Assembly: GCF_011762095.1 (NCBI RefSeq)
Contig: NZ_JAASQO010000004.1
Coordinates: forward strand, 237,025-301,024
Origin: Parvibaculum indicum
GTDB lineage: Bacteria; Pseudomonadota; Alphaproteobacteria; Parvibaculales; Parvibaculaceae
Length of the DNA stretch: 64,000 nucleotides
Reading direction: 5' to 3'
Shown: positions 62,524 to 64,000 of the stretch, piece by piece
How positions within the stretch are numbered: position 1 is the stretch's first letter
How the letters are laid out: each line of letters starts with the position of its first letter
The notes under the pieces: model-generated
The model's input: the letters and a program-made list of their open reading frames with translations, nothing else
The model's database searches: none
Told to the model about the DNA's origin: nothing
Translations under genes and position numbers: made by a program

Positions 62524-62696
62524 TCCATCCGGCCCGTTGCCAGCGTCACGACGGGATCGGCGATGCCGGCAGCGGGGCGGTCCGGCGCCTTGGCGCCCCG
62601 CACAGGCCGGTCCGGCGCGATGACGAGCGACAGCGCCGCCGCCGCTGTCAGCAGGACGGCGAAAACGATCAGCATTTTTTGCGTGCGGCGCATCAT
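62508..62696 (-). CDS. Small single-pass membrane protein (uncertain)
   Basis: The 62-residue frame MMRRTQKMLIVFAVLLTAAA has one N-terminal hydrophobic helix (residues 8-26) and a Pro/Ala/Arg-rich tail. GGAGA lies 11 nt before the first ATG. It may be a real small inner-membrane or secreted protein, or a chance frame, as it has no family features and overlaps the end of the SDR gene. Start could be either of two adjacent ATG codons. Confidence 0.45.
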   Translation of the reverse strand: MMRRTQKMLIVFAVLLTAAAALSLVIAPDRPVRGAKAPDRPAAGIADPVVTLATGRMDQRLV

Positions 62697-62924
62697 CGGG
62701 ACCAGGTCTCCGCCTCGTGGGATGGCTAAAGCATCTCACGGGGCGGCGGGTGCCCGCTATCGGGCGAAGCGCCGCACCGGGGCGTTGGCGGCGTGGCGAA
62801 TTGCCGCTTTTCGGGGCCCGCGCGTTTGCACGGGGCGGTCCAGTTGGTTAAAACCCGGGATCGCCGGAATCAGCCCGCTCGGGGCTTTTCGGGACTTTTG
62901 GACCGACTATGATTGGGGGATCCC

Positions 62925-63137
62925 TTGGATCGCAAAGAAATCACCCGTCTCGAAACCTATCTGCGGACGAAGTTCCAGCTGCCCTCCATCGAGGTCCGTC
63001 AGCGCCCGCAGAAGGACGATTCCGGCGAGGTCTATATCGGCGATGAATTCATCGGCGTGATTTTCCGCGACGAGGACGAGGGCGAGATCTCCTACGCCTT
63101 CAACATGGCGATCCTGGATTTCGACCTTCCCGAGTGA
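62925..63137 (+). CDS. DUF3126 family protein
   Basis: The 70-residue protein of the alphaproteobacterial DUF3126 family has LETYLRTKFQLPSIEVRQRP, EVYIGDEFIGVIF and YAFNMAILDFDLPE. Family members start MDRKE-I; here that Met codon is TTG at 62925, behind GGGGGATCCC. A TTG 12 nt upstream also fits, but the family length favours 62925. Function unknown. In the 228 bp before it I see no other feature. Confidence 0.85.
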   Translation: MDRKEITRLETYLRTKFQLPSIEVRQRPQKDDSGEVYIGDEFIGVIFRDEDEGEISYAFNMAILDFDLPE

Positions 63138-63165
63138 ACCCGCTGGGCGCCGGCTGCGCCTGCGC

Positions 63166-63648
63166 TCAGGCTACAGGCGCCTCGAGCGCGGCGATGTCGA
63201 TCTTCTGCATCGTCATCATCGCCTTCATTGCGCGTCTGGCCTTGTCGCGGTCGGTGTTGGTGGTCAGCTCCATCAGACGCTTGGGCGTGATCTGCCATGA
63301 GTGGCCCCACCGATCCTTGCACCAGCCACAATCGTTCGCCATGCCGCCATTGCCGATGATGGCGTTCCAGTAGCGATCGGTTTCTTCTTGGTTCTCGGTC
63401 AGCACCATGAAGCTGACGGCTTCGTTCGGCGTGAAGATGGGGCCGCCGTTCAAACCCAGAAACGGCCTGCCGAGCACCGTGAACTCCACCGTCAATTCAT
63501 TGCCTTCCTCGCCGCCGGGGTAGTCCGACGGAGAGGCGTTGATCCGGTCGACATGGCTGTCGGGGAAGGTCGCGGCATAGAATGCGGCTGCCTTGCTCGC
63601 TTCGCCGTGGTCAAACCACAGGCAGGTAACGATATCGGTCATTTCCAT
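63166..63648 (-). CDS. VOC (PhnB-like) family protein
   Basis: The 160-residue protein has the PhnB/3-demethylubiquinone-methyltransferase-like VOC fold: [40 protein letters not shown], and [20 protein letters not shown]. Despite annotations in related genes it is unlikely to be a methyltransferase; glyoxalase-fold binding is inferred. Convergent with DUF3126, whose stop is 28 bp away. A second Met, at 63642, is an alternative start. Confidence 0.9.
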   Translation of the reverse strand: MEMTDIVTCLWFDHGEASKAAAFYAATFPDSHVDRINASPSDYPGGEEGNELTVEFTVLGRPFLGLNGGPIFTPNEAVSFMVLTENQEETDRYWNAIIGNGGMANDCGWCKDRWGHSWQITPKRLMELTTNTDRDKARRAMKAMMTMQKIDIAALEAPVA

Positions 63649-63742
63649 TCTCCCAGCATGCGTTTCAACTTATGCGCGGGCCAAATTCTGATCAGGCGAC
63701 CGTATCTTGTCATCGGAGTGGCCCGAAAAAGTTCTTCTTTCA

Positions 63743-63904
63743 TCAATCGCCTTGCGGTGTGCCTGTATTGACTGCCAGCTGAGCGGCGAATGCGCGCATA
63801 TAGGCGGGCCGTGCTTCGCCTCGGGCGACGTAAGCAGCGAGATTTGGATATTCATCCAGCAAGGGCGACGAGACTTTCAGCCTGAGCAGGACCGAAACCA
63901 TCAT
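63743..63904 (-). pseudogene. C-terminal remnant of a glutathione S-transferase
   Basis: The frame reads MMVSVLLRLK then LLDEYPNLAAYVARGEARPAY and FAAQLAVN, the C-terminal helix pattern of GSTs (PNLxAYxARxxARPA). About 50 residues are present instead of 200-220, and the same frame is closed by a TGA about 45 bp upstream of the first ATG. The upstream sequence to the window end continues in another frame without GST features. It seems to be a decayed gene. Confidence 0.5.
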
Positions 63905-64000
63905 CAGCCCACATTCCCCAAGTAAATCGCTGATTTTGCTGTCAGGATCTCAATATTTCCGATATAAATCATGGTGTTGATGGCCGTGAGGGGCGCGTTT

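Noticed and set aside
63670..63855. 61-codon minus-strand frame near the right edge
   Set aside because: It overlaps the GST-like C-terminal frame and encodes no recognisable motif; the GST-like reading is better supported.

Overview
The window is a high-GC chromosomal segment from an alphaproteobacterium. The evidence is a CckA hybrid kinase carrying the family's HDFNN motif, a perfect CtrA box (TTAA-N7-TTAA) in front of flagellar genes, a DUF1476 (zeta-type) F1-ATPase inhibitor, DUF3126 and the eukaryote-like NADP isocitrate dehydrogenase. Content and order look like Parvibaculum or a relative, but I could not test that assignment.

Layout. 1-430: edge of a higBA toxin-antitoxin locus with a two-operator promoter. 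590-2742: feoAB ferrous iron uptake. 2751-7641: a flagellar basal-body and export cluster, fliOP on the minus strand and flgBC-fliEQR-flhB on the plus strand, sharing an intergenic region with a CtrA box and two FlbD/ftr-like palindromes; cckA, which starts the phosphorelay that ends at CtrA, follows directly. 10.3-20 kb: desaturase, recA, alaS, a cyclic-nucleotide-gated K+ channel homologue, icd, trmJ and rpsD. 20.2-21.3 kb: a zeta-toxin/ParD-like antitoxin pair. 21.3-26.1 kb: the purine genes purC, purS, purQ and purL, followed by bolA and a monothiol glutaredoxin; purB lies apart at 32-33 kb.

From 26.4 kb on, the window is mostly metabolic accessory genes mixed with housekeeping genes (purB, radC, map, tRNA-Leu(UAA), cysE). 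They include a quinoprotein dehydrogenase with a divergent TetR, two paralogous amidases (one Tat-exported) around a LysR gene, two sulfatases (one next to a MarR gene and a probable MarR operator), enoyl-CoA hydratases, SDRs, an M20 hydrolase, and a duplicated module of GPH-type MFS transporter plus alpha/beta hydrolase at 46.6-52.4 kb. This suggests a versatile scavenger of amides, sulfate esters and acyl or aromatic acids, although no single pathway can be named. A small AT-richer patch at 31.3-31.9 kb holds an XRE repressor with its operator and an orphan AbrB-type antitoxin.

The most interesting non-coding signals are: (1) seven interspersed composite REP elements of about 80-91 bp built as GTC-[hairpin]-CCA ... 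TGG-[hairpin]-GAC, whose stems differ in sequence but keep pairing; (2) an rpsD leader with a GNRA-capped hairpin followed by a hairpin that buries the Shine-Dalgarno sequence; (3) an alaS leader hairpin; and (4) several operator and promoter pairs whose -35/-10 boxes can be read with 16-17 bp spacing.
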